DNA of 64,000 nucleotides from Sideroxyarcus sp. (GTDB lineage: Bacteria; Pseudomonadota; Gammaproteobacteria; Burkholderiales; Gallionellaceae): the NCBI GenBank assembly GCA_030652215.1, contig JAUSBC010000071.1, forward strand, positions 1 through 64,000. Direction: 5' to 3'. This document shows positions 8,947 through 17,579 of the stretch, one piece after another. The translations under genes were made by a program, and so were the position numbers. Every line of letters starts with the position of its first letter. The first letter of the stretch is position 1. Under the pieces are notes generated by a model, which saw only the letters and a list, made by a program, of their open reading frames with translations, was not told where the DNA came from and made no database searches.

Positions 8947-9859
8947 GGCATCCAAGGAATCTGGGGAGATAGGAGAGGCCCTGGCTAGTGAATTGCTAAG
9001 ATTAATTGGTTGGAAGCCTACTCTCAAACCAATAAGTATCCCTTGCGCGCTCCCTGACAAGCACAATAAGACGTCACATGGAGAGGACGGATTATTTATC
9101 TATAACAGCCCATTCCTTGAGGGTGTCACTGATGTTGTGCATGTTTCGGTTAAGCACAAAAAGAATGGGTATAGCAAAGGAAGTCAAGGTATACGTTCGG
9201 AACTGAAGGGTCACCTGACTGAATTAAATACGATCATAGCGTGTGCCCAGCTTAGCCCCGATGTTAAGCGCTTCATTGTTTCACATCAGGGTAAACCAAA
9301 AAAGATTCATCGAGGATTACTTGTCTGGATGCATAGTGACAAGGAATCTTTGGAGCGAGATATTCGCCAGGACTTGGGGGGTACTCAACTTTCAACCGAG
9401 CATACCACTCCGATTTTCTTAATTGATTCTGGCAGGGCCTCATTCATTTATAACGCAATTCGTCACTATCAAGCGCTCGGCTTGGGAGATTACTCTTTCT
9501 ATTACCCGAGGCTTGGCAATTCAATCTCGACAGATCAGGAGCGATTTGGCAACATTTTGCCCCTTGAGCTAATAGCATCTGACATCATTCCAATCCGAGG
9601 CATGCAAGAGGGAAGGCCTCTGCTTCATCTCTATGTCCGTGAACATTTCAGTTCTTACGCGCTTAAAAAGGCCTACGCGATGGCACATGATTTTGGTGAC
9701 GCATGGGTGGAAAGCATATGTATCGGCTTTGATGACTATAACGAATCTCATCACAGTCAAGCTCGCGACGAGGCGTTATTTGCCTTCCAAGACATCACTA
9801 AAGTTTCAGTTTTTTCGTATAAGAGTAGTTTATTGAGCTTGCTGGAGAATAAGTCATGA
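8936..9859 (+). CDS. PD-(D/E)xK-like protein, resembles GapS4a family
   Basis: Predicted 307-aa protein. The N-terminus (ESGEIGEALASELLRLIGW) provides the usual early Glu helix of restriction-like nucleases. GEDGLFIY and VTDVVHVSVKHKK give an acidic residue and an S-x-K in place of the classic E-x-K. From memory this order and the SVK variant resemble GapS4a, half of the reported GAPS4 anti-phage pair; this is recollection, not a search result. The C-terminal half (about 150-300) is unrecognised. The middle gene overlaps its neighbours by 11 and 4 bp. Confidence 0.55.
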   Translation: MSGEASKESGEIGEALASELLRLIGWKPTLKPISIPCALPDKHNKTSHGEDGLFIYNSPFLEGVTDVVHVSVKHKKNGYSKGSQGIRSELKGHLTELNTIIACAQLSPDVKRFIVSHQGKPKKIHRGLLVWMHSDKESLERDIRQDLGGTQLSTEHTTPIFLIDSGRASFIYNAIRHYQALGLGDYSFYYPRLGNSISTDQERFGNILPLELIASDIIPIRGMQEGRPLLHLYVREHFSSYALKKAYAMAHDFGDAWVESICIGFDDYNESHHSQARDEALFAFQDITKVSVFSYKSSLLSLLENKS

Positions 9860-10998
9860 ATGCTATAGCCAAACAATTGGATTTGGATCGATGCATGCTA
9901 TGGGGAGATCGACTGAGAGTGCTTTTGAACAGCAATCACATTTCCTATGGAGAAATTAATGAACTCCTCCGAGAAAAAGGAATTTTTCTTGATAGCTCCG
10001 ATAGGTCTGTAACAGTACCTTTGTTAAGTGCCTGTTTACTCACTCCTGAAGAGTTTGGCCGCTTAATTGCAAGATCATATTCCCGCGAATCCTCAGAAAA
10101 ATATAAAACCGATAAGCTCACATTAGTATCAGATGCGGCGGATTGGCGCAGTTCAATTTTGGAAAATTTTGACACAATTGTAGGTGGTCTATCTCTAGAA
10201 TCTGGTCATGAGTTCGTTGATCAGCCAACTATTACTAGTCCCTCGCAGGATTCACTGGAAATTACATACAGACTTAAGAAGGAAGACTACAGCAAGGATT
10301 TTATTGATCAGGAGCTTCAATTTTCCGGGGGACTTACGATTTCGAAACGGTCCGATGGGGTGCTAACGCTTGAATTTCAGAGAACTCATACCTCAAAGGA
10401 AACTGATCGAATCAACGGTATATTTAGCAAATCGTGTACGAACTACTTGAAGAGTAAAGGAGTGGTTAATGAACCAACTCCGCAAAGTATTAAGTTCGAC
10501 AACTTTAACAATGAAGAGCGCATTCAGTTTTTCCTTCTCTTGACTGGAGCGACTGGCAAAGCATTAAACTTTGATGAACTCAGCGAAATCGAGATCATCA
10601 GGGATGAAAGCGCAGGGTCGCTACCGAATGACCCCGCAATAAGCTGGATGGAAGGAAAAGTTAAAAAAATTCGAGTCAGTGGCGAAAAATTGGACAAACT
10701 TGGTCTTATCACGAATAAGGGTTTCCATCGTTATTGTTTCCTCATAAAGATGAGTGCACGTTACCAGTTCCAGTCGGGGGCAAACAAAGGGTCATGCGCC
10801 GTAGATTTCTGGTTTGGTGGAAAGACCGCACATGACCGTGACTTTTCCAACACAGAAATGAATATTAGCATTGAGCGAATTTCTAAGGTGAGCAATAGGA
10901 CTGCGGAGCAAGAGGTTCGGCGCAGCATCCTTCGTAGCCTTTGTGACTTGCGAGATACCGCAATGAATACGATATTGTCAAAGCGAAGTAGCCCATAA
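9856..10998 (+). CDS. Unknown 380-aa protein, possible GapS4b-like partner
   Basis: Last gene of the three-gene operon, starting inside the previous stop (ATGA overlap). No signal peptide or membrane segment is seen. Residues 15-75 contain LRVLLNSNHISYGEINELLREKGIF and VPLLSACLLTPEEFGRL, a helical block that vaguely recalls GapS4b-type proteins (uncertain). The rest is mixed alpha/beta with many charged residues. Function is unknown; the fixed order with a nuclease-like protein suggests a partner or sensor subunit. Confidence 0.5.
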   Translation: MNAIAKQLDLDRCMLWGDRLRVLLNSNHISYGEINELLREKGIFLDSSDRSVTVPLLSACLLTPEEFGRLIARSYSRESSEKYKTDKLTLVSDAADWRSSILENFDTIVGGLSLESGHEFVDQPTITSPSQDSLEITYRLKKEDYSKDFIDQELQFSGGLTISKRSDGVLTLEFQRTHTSKETDRINGIFSKSCTNYLKSKGVVNEPTPQSIKFDNFNNEERIQFFLLLTGATGKALNFDELSEIEIIRDESAGSLPNDPAISWMEGKVKKIRVSGEKLDKLGLITNKGFHRYCFLIKMSARYQFQSGANKGSCAVDFWFGGKTAHDRDFSNTEMNISIERISKVSNRTAEQEVRRSILRSLCDLRDTAMNTILSKRSSP

Positions 10999-11138
10999 TA
11001 AGTGCTTCATTGGTTCTTAGGCGAAGTAGTTCGGACTTGTTTTCAGGCAAATCGTCCCACTGTAATCAACCAAATGCGATTATCGTTCGGGTATATGACT
11101 GCAAGATCGAGACATTTGAGCAGCATAATTGTTGCGCA

Positions 11139-11167
11139 TTGACAATTTCCTCCTCATATTAGATGAT
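11139..11167 (+). promoter_or_regulatory. Sigma-70 promoter for the leader ORF and argD
   Basis: A perfect -35 (TTGACA, 11139-11144) is followed after 17 bp by GATGAT (11162-11167, 4 of 6 matches). The predicted start of transcription falls at about 11174, on the ATG of the arginine-rich ORF, so the message would be leaderless. Confidence 0.6.
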
Positions 11168-11173
11168 CAAAAC

Positions 11174-11290
11174 ATGAATCGTGTATCCACATCTTATCAA
11201 CGCATCGCGGCGGCCCGAGCTACACGAGCTCGTAGGGCGAGCCGTGCTGCGTTCAAGAGATGCGTTGAGTCAGGTTCTGGATTGATGTAA
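11174..11290 (+). CDS. Arginine-rich 38-aa leader peptide (candidate attenuator)
   Basis: Small ORF MNRVSTSYQRIAAARA..., ending SGSGLM, with 8 Arg in 38 residues. Five of them cluster at positions 15, 18, 20, 21 and 24 and use mixed codons including CGA and AGG. It is the first ORF after the promoter at 11139 and lies 25 bp before an intrinsic terminator, which precedes an acetylornithine aminotransferase-type gene. An Arg-rich leader followed by a terminator and an arginine-pathway gene is the classic attenuation arrangement. A 6-nt segment inside the ORF (GCCGTG, 11241-11246) can pair with the terminator 5' arm (CACGGC, 11321-11326). Chance Arg richness in GC-rich DNA remains possible. Confidence 0.5.
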   Translation: MNRVSTSYQRIAAARATRARRASRAAFKRCVESGSGLM

Positions 11291-11315
11291 CCAACCACTA
11301 AATAGCAATTTCGAG

Positions 11316-11350
11316 AAGGCCACGGCACAAACCGTGGCCTTTTTGTTTTT
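11316..11350 (+). terminator. Intrinsic terminator upstream of argD
   Basis: Perfect 10-bp stem AAGGCCACGG/CCGTGGCCTT (11316-11325 and 11332-11341) with a 6-nt loop, followed by a T-rich run to 11350. It lies between the leader ORF and argD rather than after a gene, so it is either an attenuator or the end of the small upstream gene. Confidence 0.85.
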
Positions 11351-11370
11351 GCATCACAAGGAGATATTAA

Positions 11371-12555
11371 ATGCAGACCGCATCGCCGCTTTTCACCCAC
11401 AATTTGATGCCCGTTACGCAACGGCCGGACGTGATCTTCGTCCGCGGTGCGGGGGCGTACCTGTTCGACGCGCAGGGAAGACGTTATCTCGACTGGGTAC
11501 AGGGCTGGGCGGTGAACTGCCTGGGACATGCTGCGCCGGCCATAGCACATGCACTCGCACAACAAGCAACGACGCTCATCAATCCGAGTCCGGCGTTTTA
11601 CAACATGCCCTCGTTGGAGCTATCCAACCTTCTCATCCAGCACAGCTGTCTGGATCAGGTGTTCTTCGCCAACTCCGGCGCGGAGGCGAATGAAGGAGCC
11701 ATCAAGTTGGCGCGCAAGTGGGGCGAACTCAACAAGCAAGGCGCGTTCGAGATCATCACCTTTGACAACGGTTATCACGGGCGAACGCTGGCAACCATGT
11801 CTGCCAGCGGCAAGCCGGACTGGAAGCATCTGTTTGCGCCGCATGTGCCTGGCTTTCAGAAGGCAGCGCTGAATGACCTCGATTCGGTTCGTCACCTGAT
11901 TCACGCCGGCACGGTGGCGATCATGCTGGAGCCGGTTCAGGGTGAAGCGGGTGTTATTCCGGCGACAAAGGAATTTATGCGCGGACTGTGTTCGCTCTGC
12001 GATGAACATGGGCTGCTCCTGATTCTGGATGAAGTGCAAACTGGCTGCGGGCGTACAGGCTCTTTGTTTGCCTATGAACAGCTTGGTATCGAGCCGGACA
12101 TCATGACTCTGGGAAAAGGACTCGGCGGTGGTGTGCCTCTGTCGGCCTTGCTCGCGAAGAAATTCTGTTCCTGTTTTGAAATGGGCGATCAAGGTGGCAC
12201 CTATTGCGGCAACCCCTTGGTATGCGCCGCCGGGGTGGCAGTGATGCACAGCCTGCTTGCAGAGGGCTTTCTTGAAAACAGCCGCGTGAAGGGCGAGGAA
12301 CTTGCCGCGGGACTACGCGTCATCGCGAAGGAATTCGGCCTTGGCGAGGTCAGGGGAGCTGGTATGTTGCTTGCTTTGGAACTGGGCGGGAATGATGGTG
12401 CACAAGTGGTCAAACTCGCCAGAGAGGCCGGCTTGCTACTCAACGCCCCACGCCGGCATTTATTGCGCTTCATGCCTGCGCTCAACACGACCTCCCCGGA
12501 AATTGCCGAAGGGTTGGAGATTCTGCGGCAGGTCATTCGGACAGTGACCCAATAA
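11371..12555 (+). CDS. argD: Acetylornithine aminotransferase family protein
   Basis: Predicted 394-aa class-III PLP aminotransferase. It shows [45 protein letters not shown] and the PLP lysine in [14 protein letters not shown], followed by [13 protein letters not shown]. The length and the last motif fit ArgD (N-acetylornithine to N-acetylglutamate semialdehyde, arginine biosynthesis), though related omega-aminotransferases look similar. ATG at 11371 follows AAGGAG. The terminator just upstream and the arginine-rich leader suggest attenuation control. Composition is GC-rich, like the host and unlike the operon to its left. Confidence 0.85.
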   Translation: MQTASPLFTHNLMPVTQRPDVIFVRGAGAYLFDAQGRRYLDWVQGWAVNCLGHAAPAIAHALAQQATTLINPSPAFYNMPSLELSNLLIQHSCLDQVFFANSGAEANEGAIKLARKWGELNKQGAFEIITFDNGYHGRTLATMSASGKPDWKHLFAPHVPGFQKAALNDLDSVRHLIHAGTVAIMLEPVQGEAGVIPATKEFMRGLCSLCDEHGLLLILDEVQTGCGRTGSLFAYEQLGIEPDIMTLGKGLGGGVPLSALLAKKFCSCFEMGDQGGTYCGNPLVCAAGVAVMHSLLAEGFLENSRVKGEELAAGLRVIAKEFGLGEVRGAGMLLALELGGNDGAQVVKLAREAGLLLNAPRRHLLRFMPALNTTSPEIAEGLEILRQVIRTVTQ

Positions 12556-12583
12556 CTTAACCTGAGAACACAAGGAAAACACC

Positions 12584-13231
12584 ATGACAAAGACTGCCAC
12601 ACCACCCTCACCCAGAACCCAGATTCGCCGGGTGCGCGAACGCGGACATTATGACCAAAAGACGATTGAGTCCATTGCACAGGAATCGCTGGTATGCCAC
12701 ATCGCATTTGCCGACGACCAGGGTGTGCACTGCATACCAACGGCCTGCTGGGTGGACCGCGGGAATTTGTATATCCACGGCTCAAACGTCAGCTGCATGA
12801 TAATGGCGTTGATGGCGGGAGAAGCGAGCGTGGCGATGACTCATCTCGACGGCATTGTCCTGGCCCGTTCAGCCTTCCATCACTCCATGAATTACCGCTC
12901 AGTCGTTGCTTACGGAAAATTCGAGAAAGTCGAATCGGAATCGGAAAAGATGGAAAGCTTCGAGGCCTTTATCGAGTTTTTGTCCCCCGGCCGCTGGTCA
13001 CAGGTGCGCCAGCCCAGCCGTAATGAGCTGGCTGCAACCACTGTGTTGCGTCTTCCGCTCACCGAGGCCGCCGCGAAAATTCGCAGCTGGGGTGTCAAAG
13101 ACGACGAGGCGGATATGCATCAAGCCGTTTGGGCCGGGGTGATTCCTCTGAGTATGGAGGCGGGCAAGCCGGAGCCGGACGCAGGATGCGAACACATGCA
13201 TGCGCCGCAACAACCGAGTTCTGGTGCGTAG
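12584..13231 (+). CDS. Pyridoxamine 5'-phosphate oxidase-like / NimA-type flavin protein
   Basis: Predicted 215-aa FMN-binding split-barrel protein (Pyridox_ox_2/NimA group). Recognisable parts are RRVRERGHYD, LVCHIAFADDQGVHCIPTACWVDRGNLYIHGS and VVAYGKFEKVE. Family members reduce nitro compounds or bind flavin/F420-type cofactors; the substrate here is unknown. The start follows AAGGA, and it lies 28 bp after argD on the same strand, so the two are probably co-transcribed. The C-terminus ends in a His/Cys-containing tail (CEHMHAPQQ). Confidence 0.8.
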   Translation: MTKTATPPSPRTQIRRVRERGHYDQKTIESIAQESLVCHIAFADDQGVHCIPTACWVDRGNLYIHGSNVSCMIMALMAGEASVAMTHLDGIVLARSAFHHSMNYRSVVAYGKFEKVESESEKMESFEAFIEFLSPGRWSQVRQPSRNELAATTVLRLPLTEAAAKIRSWGVKDDEADMHQAVWAGVIPLSMEAGKPEPDAGCEHMHAPQQPSSGA

Positions 13232-13539
13232 GTTGCAGCTCAATGGTTGCCAATGGTGGGCAAGTCAATTAGCACAAGGACGCCAAATGAATATCCACAA
13301 TTTCGTTGCATTTTTATTGAGGCCATGTATTATTGGTACAGCAAAATTTCCTGCCATGTAAGGCGGGTAACTTATTGACTTATAGCTAAACACAATATGA
13401 AACGAATTGCAGGATCTGTGAGCGGGTAGTTTTCGTACTCAATTTGGGGTCGTGAAACCTCCCGCCATTTGCCAAAGCATTTTTGGAAATAGGCGGTTTT
13501 TTGTTGCCAAAATTCTTTGAATATTTTGTTATTATATTA
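13232..13539. other. Intergenic stretch, AT-rich
   Basis: No convincing gene. One short hairpin is visible near 13350-13370 (CCTGCC/GGCGGG). GC content falls sharply after the flavin protein gene, marking a change back to accessory-type DNA. Confidence 0.4.
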
Positions 13540-13553
13540 TTGATTCTTAATAA

Positions 13554-13672
13554 GAAACGCCCATCCGCAAGGATGGGCGCAAAGCGAAGACAGTTAGAGC
13601 TGTCTTCTTGTTCAACTCACGCAAGCCGTTTAAGGAACGGCTCATCTAACCAGCTAAGGAAGTGAGAGCATG
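13554..13672 (+). ncRNA. Structured RNA leader candidate (three hairpins)
   Basis: Three perfect hairpins in a row. The first has a 9-bp stem with a GCAA tetraloop (13558-13566/13571-13579). The second has an 8-bp stem GAAGACAG/CTGTCTTC (13586-13593/13600-13607). The third is AGCCGTT/AACGGCT (13624-13630/13636-13642), enclosed by CTCAC/GTGAG (13616-13620/13662-13666). The outer stem holds the sequence just before ATG at 13670. Hairpin 1 is flanked by AAAC and GCAAAGC, which recalls the core of class-I c-di-GMP riboswitches, but the rest does not fit well. A cis-regulatory RNA is plausible; the class is unknown. Confidence 0.4.
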
Positions 13673-13729
13673 ATGTTGAACAGAAACGATCTTACGCGTA
13701 TTGAAAGAAATGTAAAGGTCTGTTCTTAA
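13670..13729 (+). CDS. 19-aa ORF at the end of the structured leader
   Basis: MMLNRNDLTRIERNVKVCS, with GGAAGTGAG just before its ATG. It could be a leader peptide for the Cys-rich ORF 68 bp downstream, or may not be expressed. Only its position after the RNA hairpins supports it. Confidence 0.25.
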   Translation: MMLNRNDLTRIERNVKVCS

Positions 13730-13797
13730 AGCTAAAAGAAACTCATGCGCACCACTTCTCATGTTTTCTAACCAATTTCGGGAAACCGGAGGAAGTT

Positions 13798-13977
13798 ATG
13801 AGCGCGGAAATAACAAGTAGTGAATTCACGGTTGAACCGTGTCTATGCAAGTGCCACTGTCAGCCCAACTGCAATCGAAGGAAGCCCGGAAACGACAGGC
13901 GGATACCCCAAGCTAGCGTGCTTGATGAATATTTGCAAACCATGAACGAAGATCTTCGTCTTAGCGTTGGGGGGTAA
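13798..13977 (+). CDS. 59-aa cysteine-rich peptide
   Basis: MSAEITSSEFTVEPCLCKCH... with C15, C17, C19, C21 and C25 in a CxCxCxCxxxC cluster and a His among them. A basic NRRKPGNDRR segment and an acidic tail follow. A strong Shine-Dalgarno (GGAGGAAG) lies 5 bp before the ATG. Not recognised. The cluster could bind metal, or the peptide could be a RiPP-type precursor, but no maturase gene is next to it. It converges with the helicase gene at 14125. Confidence 0.5.
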   Translation: MSAEITSSEFTVEPCLCKCHCQPNCNRRKPGNDRRIPQASVLDEYLQTMNEDLRLSVGG

Positions 13978-14124
13978 TTTGTGCAGTTTCGGGGACTCGG
14001 ATCAGTTTGGTCAAGCACCCCTTGAAGGGCTTTTCTATAGACTTTGGACTTATTCCAACACCACATTATTCGCGGAGGTAATAAATAGCAGAACAATCCT
14101 ATGAGGATGCCCATTGGGATTTTC

Positions 14125-16872
14125 TTAATTTGCATCTTGTGTGTGGTTGCATGCAGGGTACTTCGAGCACCCCAAAAAATCGCCTTTCCTTCCTTTTCTC
14201 ATTCGCAAATATCCTTCCTTGCATTTAGGACAACGAGCACGTGCTTGAGAGTTCACATCTGTGCCTGTAACAGCATTCATTGTTGGGCTTATAGTTTTTA
14301 CTCCTTGCAGATCGTCTAGAAAGCAAGATGGCGAGTACTTCCCCCCCAACACATAGACCATGTGCTTTGCCCTAGTCAGTGCCACATAGAACAAGCGGCG
14401 CTCCTCAGCATGAGCAAAAGTTTCCGGCGTCGGCATCACCATTTGAAGAAGTGGGTCGTCTGCCATTTCGGAAGGGAATGAGTTCTTTCCGGAATGCAGC
14501 CCGACCAAGATCACACAGTCTGCTTGCAACCCTTTTGAGGAATGGATTGTCTTGAATTCGATATCAAGGCCGGCAAATTGCTCATTCCAGTGCGGCAGTT
14601 TTTCTGGGGCCTGATTGCGATAGCGTCCAAGGATAAATACCTTCACCTGTTTCATTGTCGCCCTGGCCTCAGCATCCAATTCCCTGAGCGACTCTTCTAT
14701 GAGGCTTTCCATTTCTTGCATGCGCTCGTACTGGCGCAGTACCACCACGTTGTCGACGGTCTTATCTATCGCCTTTACCGATTTCTTCAACTGACTTGGG
14801 TTGCGTTGCACAAAGTTGGCAGCAATGTCGGCGATGCCCTGATTGGAACGGAAGGTCTGGGTCAGGAAGTTTGTCGCCGTATAACCGAAGGTATTCTGAA
14901 AGTCGGTGAAGATCGCAATGTCAGATCCGGCAAAACGGTAGATCGACTGCCAGTCATCACCCACGGCAAACAGTTGGCATTCAGGGGTTTTGTTTAGAAG
15001 CGAGAGTAGCAGCTTTGCCCGGCCACGAGAGATGTCCTGGAACTCGTCAACCAGGATCAGTTTGTAGGGGTGCTTGAAATCTTCGCCCGCCGCCCTGCGA
15101 GCCGCATCTACGATCAGGTCTTCAAAATCCACTTCGTTGCTATCCTGGAGTTTCTTTTCATAGGAGCTCATCACCTTGCCGGCGATATTGGCGAACAGTC
15201 TGGCCCGGAATGGATTGAGCGTGGTATTGGCTTTGGACGCCAACTCATCCGCCTTCATTTCATTGGATTTGGCATGCTTGATGAAAGTCCTGAGCAGGGA
15301 ACTAATCTCGCCATCCAGCTTTGGCAGGTTTATGTTTTTGATTACTTCGGCATGGCTGCGTGGCTTGAGCATGACACCGCGTTGAGTTAGTTCTTTTTCA
15401 AGTTTTTCGAATAACACACCTGACGTGAACTCTGCGAACGTTGTCTCAAACACATCGGTGCCCTTGACTGCATGCAGGTGTTGCTTCCATATTCTGGAAT
15501 CGCGGTATTTCTCACCAAAGGCTTTAGGCGGGTTGCCCTTTGCATCCAGTGCGTAATGCTCCAGATAGCAGTTGATATCAGGGAAGTAGAAGTCTGGCTT
15601 GTATTGCCGGTGGTGCTGGTCAGCGGTTTCGTACTGATAGGCCCTTTCATATTCGTAACCCACCCCGCTTATATATAGCCAGTTTGCGATCGCAAGCTCA
15701 CCCTGTGATTTGACGATCTCTCCGTTTAGCGTCAAATACCCGGGTTGCTTGTTATGATAGACGCCCGTTTCCTTTACATAGCTTTGCCACTCCTGAACAG
15801 ACCCGAACTCGGCCGGATTCTTGGCTGGCTTGCGGCATAACGACATGAACAGTGTCCACTGCATGAGAAAGTCCATGTCTGAACTCAGCAGCGAGTTAAT
15901 CAGACCAGTACTCAATTGGACATCCGCAATTTCCCCGCCGGATGCGAAGTTTGCGATGGTTGGTTTCTTGCCGGTGGCTTCAGCGATCACATCCAGGCCA
16001 AGCGCGTGGAAAGTCTTGACCTTGATCTGTCGTCCGTAAAGAAGTGGCTTGAGCCTTTCCTGAATGCGTTCTTCAAGTTCACGCGCGGCATTGTTGTTGA
16101 ACGCCAGGACCAGAATCTCTTCTGGCGCCATCAGCTTTTTGGTCAGCGCGTAGCCAATTTTCCCGACTACGGTGGAAGTTTTGCCAGAACCTGCTGCCGC
16201 AACCAGCAGGTTGCGGTCTTCCATGACTATGGAGGCGATTCGCTGCTCCTGAGTCAGGGGAGTTTTCTCGACCGAATCGAACAGCGCCCTTTGAGCAATC
16301 ATTTCTCTTTCAACAAACTCACTGTTTCGTTTCTTCAGGAGATCAGCGTTGTCGGAGAAGACATCAAGCAATTGGGTCATGCCTGTGCGCAGTTCAGGAC
16401 TAAGCTTGTTCATAGGGGCAAAGGGATGGTGTAGTACGCCCAATGTTGTTTTAACTGATTCGTCATGACTTGATTCATGACGTGCAAACCACTGCGTGAC
16501 GTCTCGATGAGCAAGGTACTTCGGCAAATTCAGGAACACATCCAGCGATTCAGCAAGAGTGCGGACAGCGGGGGCGTTTCGATTCAAGATGTCCAACAAA
16601 CTGTCAGAGACCCGCTCTATCAGGTTTCCCTTAAACAGCCTAGCGTGGCTGTTTGTGATGCCGCCGAGTTCAATTTCAAGATCGGACGAGCGAATTCTGA
16701 CTTTGGACCAGATTGCGCCACGTGTAAGAGTTACTGAGGTGACGGATGGATAGAAGATTCGCCTCGTGAGGCTGCCTCCATGCTGAATCGACAACTCTTG
16801 ATGATCAAGATTGACTTTCCAGCGTCCAGAACCAGTTAACAGGGAACCAAAGAAACCGGTAGAGAATTGCAT
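14125..16872 (-). CDS. UvrD/HelD-like superfamily 1 helicase with nuclease-like insert and zinc finger
   Basis: Predicted 915-aa protein, much longer than E. coli helicase IV (684 aa). An N-terminal HelD-type region (1-190) is followed by Walker A LVAAAGSGKT near residue 227, LILVDEFQDI near 606, VGDDWQSIYRF, TIHSSKGLQAD and YVALTRAKH. Between the motor motifs, near residues 405-450, lies YKPDFYFPDINCYLEHYALD, the PD-(D/E)xK-like insert seen in some HelD relatives. The C-terminus has a topoisomerase-type zinc ribbon (CPKC...GCSKYPAC). Start ATG follows AAGGAG. It probably unwinds or processes DNA; in an island a defence role is possible (inference). Confidence 0.85.
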   Translation of the reverse strand: MQFSTGFFGSLLTGSGRWKVNLDHQELSIQHGGSLTRRIFYPSVTSVTLTRGAIWSKVRIRSSDLEIELGGITNSHARLFKGNLIERVSDSLLDILNRNAPAVRTLAESLDVFLNLPKYLAHRDVTQWFARHESSHDESVKTTLGVLHHPFAPMNKLSPELRTGMTQLLDVFSDNADLLKKRNSEFVEREMIAQRALFDSVEKTPLTQEQRIASIVMEDRNLLVAAAGSGKTSTVVGKIGYALTKKLMAPEEILVLAFNNNAARELEERIQERLKPLLYGRQIKVKTFHALGLDVIAEATGKKPTIANFASGGEIADVQLSTGLINSLLSSDMDFLMQWTLFMSLCRKPAKNPAEFGSVQEWQSYVKETGVYHNKQPGYLTLNGEIVKSQGELAIANWLYISGVGYEYERAYQYETADQHHRQYKPDFYFPDINCYLEHYALDAKGNPPKAFGEKYRDSRIWKQHLHAVKGTDVFETTFAEFTSGVLFEKLEKELTQRGVMLKPRSHAEVIKNINLPKLDGEISSLLRTFIKHAKSNEMKADELASKANTTLNPFRARLFANIAGKVMSSYEKKLQDSNEVDFEDLIVDAARRAAGEDFKHPYKLILVDEFQDISRGRAKLLLSLLNKTPECQLFAVGDDWQSIYRFAGSDIAIFTDFQNTFGYTATNFLTQTFRSNQGIADIAANFVQRNPSQLKKSVKAIDKTVDNVVVLRQYERMQEMESLIEESLRELDAEARATMKQVKVFILGRYRNQAPEKLPHWNEQFAGLDIEFKTIHSSKGLQADCVILVGLHSGKNSFPSEMADDPLLQMVMPTPETFAHAEERRLFYVALTRAKHMVYVLGGKYSPSCFLDDLQGVKTISPTMNAVTGTDVNSQARARCPKCKEGYLRMRKGRKGDFLGCSKYPACNHTQDAN

Positions 16873-17048
16873 GTTTTGAACTCCTTACCGTTCACGGCAG
16901 GAATAATGGTCAATGTTTGCAGAAGAAGAGCGGATTGCAGTATTGCTGATAATAAAATCAAAGATCGACCTGAACGCCCACTTTGCTGGCGCATGTAGAT
17001 CGGCAATGTATTCAATTCCACAATTAGACAAACCAACCGGCTGCCTGC

Positions 17049-17579
17049 TCATTTTGGCGAGGTGATCGCCATGATTGCCTCACAAAAGGTATCAGTCCTT
17101 GGGCAATTTAGAACATGCAATGGAATACCAAGTATGTGGCAGACCGTTTCTGCCTGTTGACGTTCGACGGCAATAAACTCTGCTATATGCTTGATGTCTT
17201 CCTTGCGGTCGTCTCGCTCTTGGATTCTCTGCGCAATGGTTTGAGGGGCGTCTTCTAGCAGTATCACGCCATTCAGATTTAGGGAAGCAAAGACTGTTGG
17301 TTCCAGGCGCGAGAATTCCCGTTGATCGTTCAACAGTACAAAGTGCCCATCTAGCAAGAGCCTTGTACCAGCCGTGTTGTGACGCTTGACTGCCGTTGCT
17401 AATGCGGCCTGATTGCCGTCAATGTCGTTTACTTTTTTGTCCGCCCCCCAATTTGGCATCGCGCGCTCTTCTCTTATCAGCTTACTTGCCGATGTGTGAG
17501 TCATACCAAAAGCCTCTGGTAGTCGAGAGGCCAAATGTGTCTTTCCGACCCCGTGCACACCAGCAACGAAGATATTCAT
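17049..17579 (-). CDS. P-loop kinase-like ATPase
   Basis: Predicted 176-aa protein with Walker A GVHGVGKTHLAS at residues 8-19 and LLLDGHFVLL as a possible Walker B. The size and plan resemble small nucleoside/adenylate-kinase-like or AAA_33 proteins that phosphorylate small molecules or nucleic-acid ends; the substrate is unknown. Last gene of a leftward operon: its ATG overlaps the ASCH gene stop by 4 bp. Confidence 0.75.
   Translation of the reverse strand: MNIFVAGVHGVGKTHLASRLPEAFGMTHTSASKLIREERAMPNWGADKKVNDIDGNQAALATAVKRHNTAGTRLLLDGHFVLLNDQREFSRLEPTVFASLNLNGVILLEDAPQTIAQRIQERDDRKEDIKHIAEFIAVERQQAETVCHILGIPLHVLNCPRTDTFCEAIMAITSPK

Noticed and set aside
13554-13610. Class-I c-di-GMP riboswitch
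   Set aside because: AAAC, a GNRA hairpin and GCAAAGC are suggestive, but the second helix and its tetraloop receptor do not match; kept only as an unclassified structured RNA.
14200-14216. TCATTCGCAAATAT matches the inverted second transposon-end repeat, so it could be the missing right end
   Set aside because: It lies within the conserved zinc-ribbon coding sequence of the helicase (GYLRMRKGRKG), there is no second repeat 32 bp away and no ACA terminus or comM sequence after it.
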